Shown here piece by piece: positions 63,394-64,000 of a DNA stretch of 64,000 nt. The first letter of the stretch is position 1; the number at the start of each line of letters is the position of its first letter. A program made the position numbers and the translations under genes. The notes below the pieces were generated by a model, which was not told the origin of the DNA, did no database searches, and saw only the letters and a list, made by a program, of their open reading frames with translations. The stretch covers positions 6,014,001-6,078,000 of the forward strand of contig NZ_CP065997.1 of the NCBI RefSeq assembly GCF_016127315.1. Direction: 5' to 3'. The stretch comes from Achromobacter deleyi (GTDB lineage Bacteria; Pseudomonadota; Gammaproteobacteria; Burkholderiales; Burkholderiaceae_B).

Positions 63394-64000
63394 GACGATG
63401 CTCCTTCGCAGAACGGAACCGCCAGCGTAGATCGAAGCGCCGGCGCGCGTGCGCCAAATACCCCGCCGATCGCGCCAAAACGCGTCGTCTTCCTGCTCTA
63501 CGACGGCTTCCAGCCGCTCGACCTGGCCGGCCCCTGGCAGGCCTTCAGCGGCGCCAACGAGGAAGGCGGCGCGGGCTATCAGCTGAGCACCATCGCGGCC
63601 ACGCCGGTGGTCACGACCTGGGACCAGGGCCTGCGCATGCAGGTCGACGCCACCTTCGCCGAGGACGACGACGCGCCGATCGACATGCTGTTCGTGCCGG
63701 GCGGCCCCGGCATCGACCAGGCCGGCGCCCACGGCGAGACCCTGGCCTGGCTGCGCCGGCGCGGCCCGCAGGCGCGCCGCACCTGCAGCGTCTGCACCGG
63801 CGCCTTCCTGCTGGCCGCCGCCGGCCTGCTCGACGGCCGCCGCGTCACCACCCACTGGCGCTCGGCCGACCGGCTGCGCCAGCTGTATCCGGGCCTGCGG
63901 GTCGAAGACGACCGCATCTTCATCGAGAGCGGCGCCATCTGGACCTCGGCCGGCGTCACCGCCGGCATCGACCTGGCGCTGGCCCTGATCGAACGCGACG
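63388..64000 (+). CDS. GlxA family transcriptional regulator (DJ-1/PfpI domain; 3' end outside window)
   Basis: Open from ATG 63388 to the window end (204 codons so far). After a polar N-terminus of about 33 residues it reads RVVFLLYDGFQPLDLAGPWQ, MLFVPGGPGIDQAGAHGETL, the Cys motif CSVCTGAFLLAAAGLLDGRR, VTTHWRSADRLRQLYPGLRV and WTSAGVTAGIDLALALIERD. This is the N-terminal half of GlxA-type regulators, which end with an AraC HTH expected beyond the window. The AraC part is therefore inferred; a stand-alone DJ-1 protein is the alternative. It diverges from the isocyanide-hydratase-like gene with start codons overlapping by 6 bp. Confidence 0.8.
   Translation, partial: MHDDAPSQNGTASVDRSAGARAPNTPPIAPKRVVFLLYDGFQPLDLAGPWQAFSGANEEGGAGYQLSTIAATPVVTTWDQGLRMQVDATFAEDDDAPIDMLFVPGGPGIDQAGAHGETLAWLRRRGPQARRTCSVCTGAFLLAAAGLLDGRRVTTHWRSADRLRQLYPGLRVEDDRIFIESGAIWTSAGVTAGIDLALALIERD

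Overview
The window is high-GC, densely coded DNA of betaproteobacterial type. A tRNA-Ala with the G3-U70 pair, many LysR-family regulators, TRAP and Dpp-type transporters and a penicillin G acylase very like the known Achromobacter/enterobacterial enzymes point to an Alcaligenaceae member (Achromobacter or Bordetella-like). This is inferred from gene content, not from a database search.

Layout. 1-5502: end of an M81 (MlrC-like) hydrolase, riboflavin synthase, an aldehyde dehydrogenase divergent from a GntR/FCD regulator with palindromic operators between them, and an SDR reductase. 5503-6800: small accessory patch with a frameshifted helicase C-terminal fragment and an intact HigBA-like toxin-antitoxin pair. 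6851-12120: exonuclease III, tRNA-Ala(CGC) with promoter and terminator, a DUF1275 membrane protein, a three-gene membrane-protein cluster (small protein, DUF4105, MarC) and a frameshifted LprI-domain gene. 12117-16882: amidase plus ACS-type MFS transporter under a divergent LacI regulator with a perfect operator, then a methyltransferase.

17136-27457: a large scavenging system. An eight-gene, translationally coupled operon encodes a DadA-like FAD oxidase, a three-part opine-oxidase/HcnABC-like dehydrogenase and a Dpp-type ABC transporter. A LysR regulator and the matching periplasmic binding protein lie next to it. 27792-33974: a TetR-MFS efflux unit with two matching operators, a second MFS with its own LysR, then N-formylglutamate deformylase with a LysR. 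34009-45282: FAD oxidoreductase, DUF4952 protein and HxlR regulator divergent from a Pro-1 tautomerase, a LysR with a perfect dyad at its start codon, a fused CydDC-like ABC exporter, penicillin G acylase and its divergent LysR.

45290-50300 is a lower-GC prophage remnant: truncated terminase genes, an amber-interrupted gene, a 29-codon gene stub, small unknown genes and one HExxH protein. 50335-59013 is a probable catabolic module in which an IclR regulator with two identical-type operators separates a thiolase/CoA-ligase/SDR/two-PPC-domain operon from a TRAP transporter (DctP plus fused DctQM). 59023-64000: an ABC half-exporter with a long leader holding a 16-codon leader ORF, a LysE exporter divergent from an Lrp regulator, and two DJ-1/PfpI-type genes whose divergent start codons overlap; the last gene runs off the window.

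Themes: regulator/target pairs with perfect dyads in the shared intergenic DNA (GntR, LacI, TetR, HxlR, LysR, IclR), pervasive ATGA stop-start coupling inside operons, and a few decayed genes clustered around mobile DNA. No CRISPR array, rRNA, intact insertion sequence or integrase was seen.
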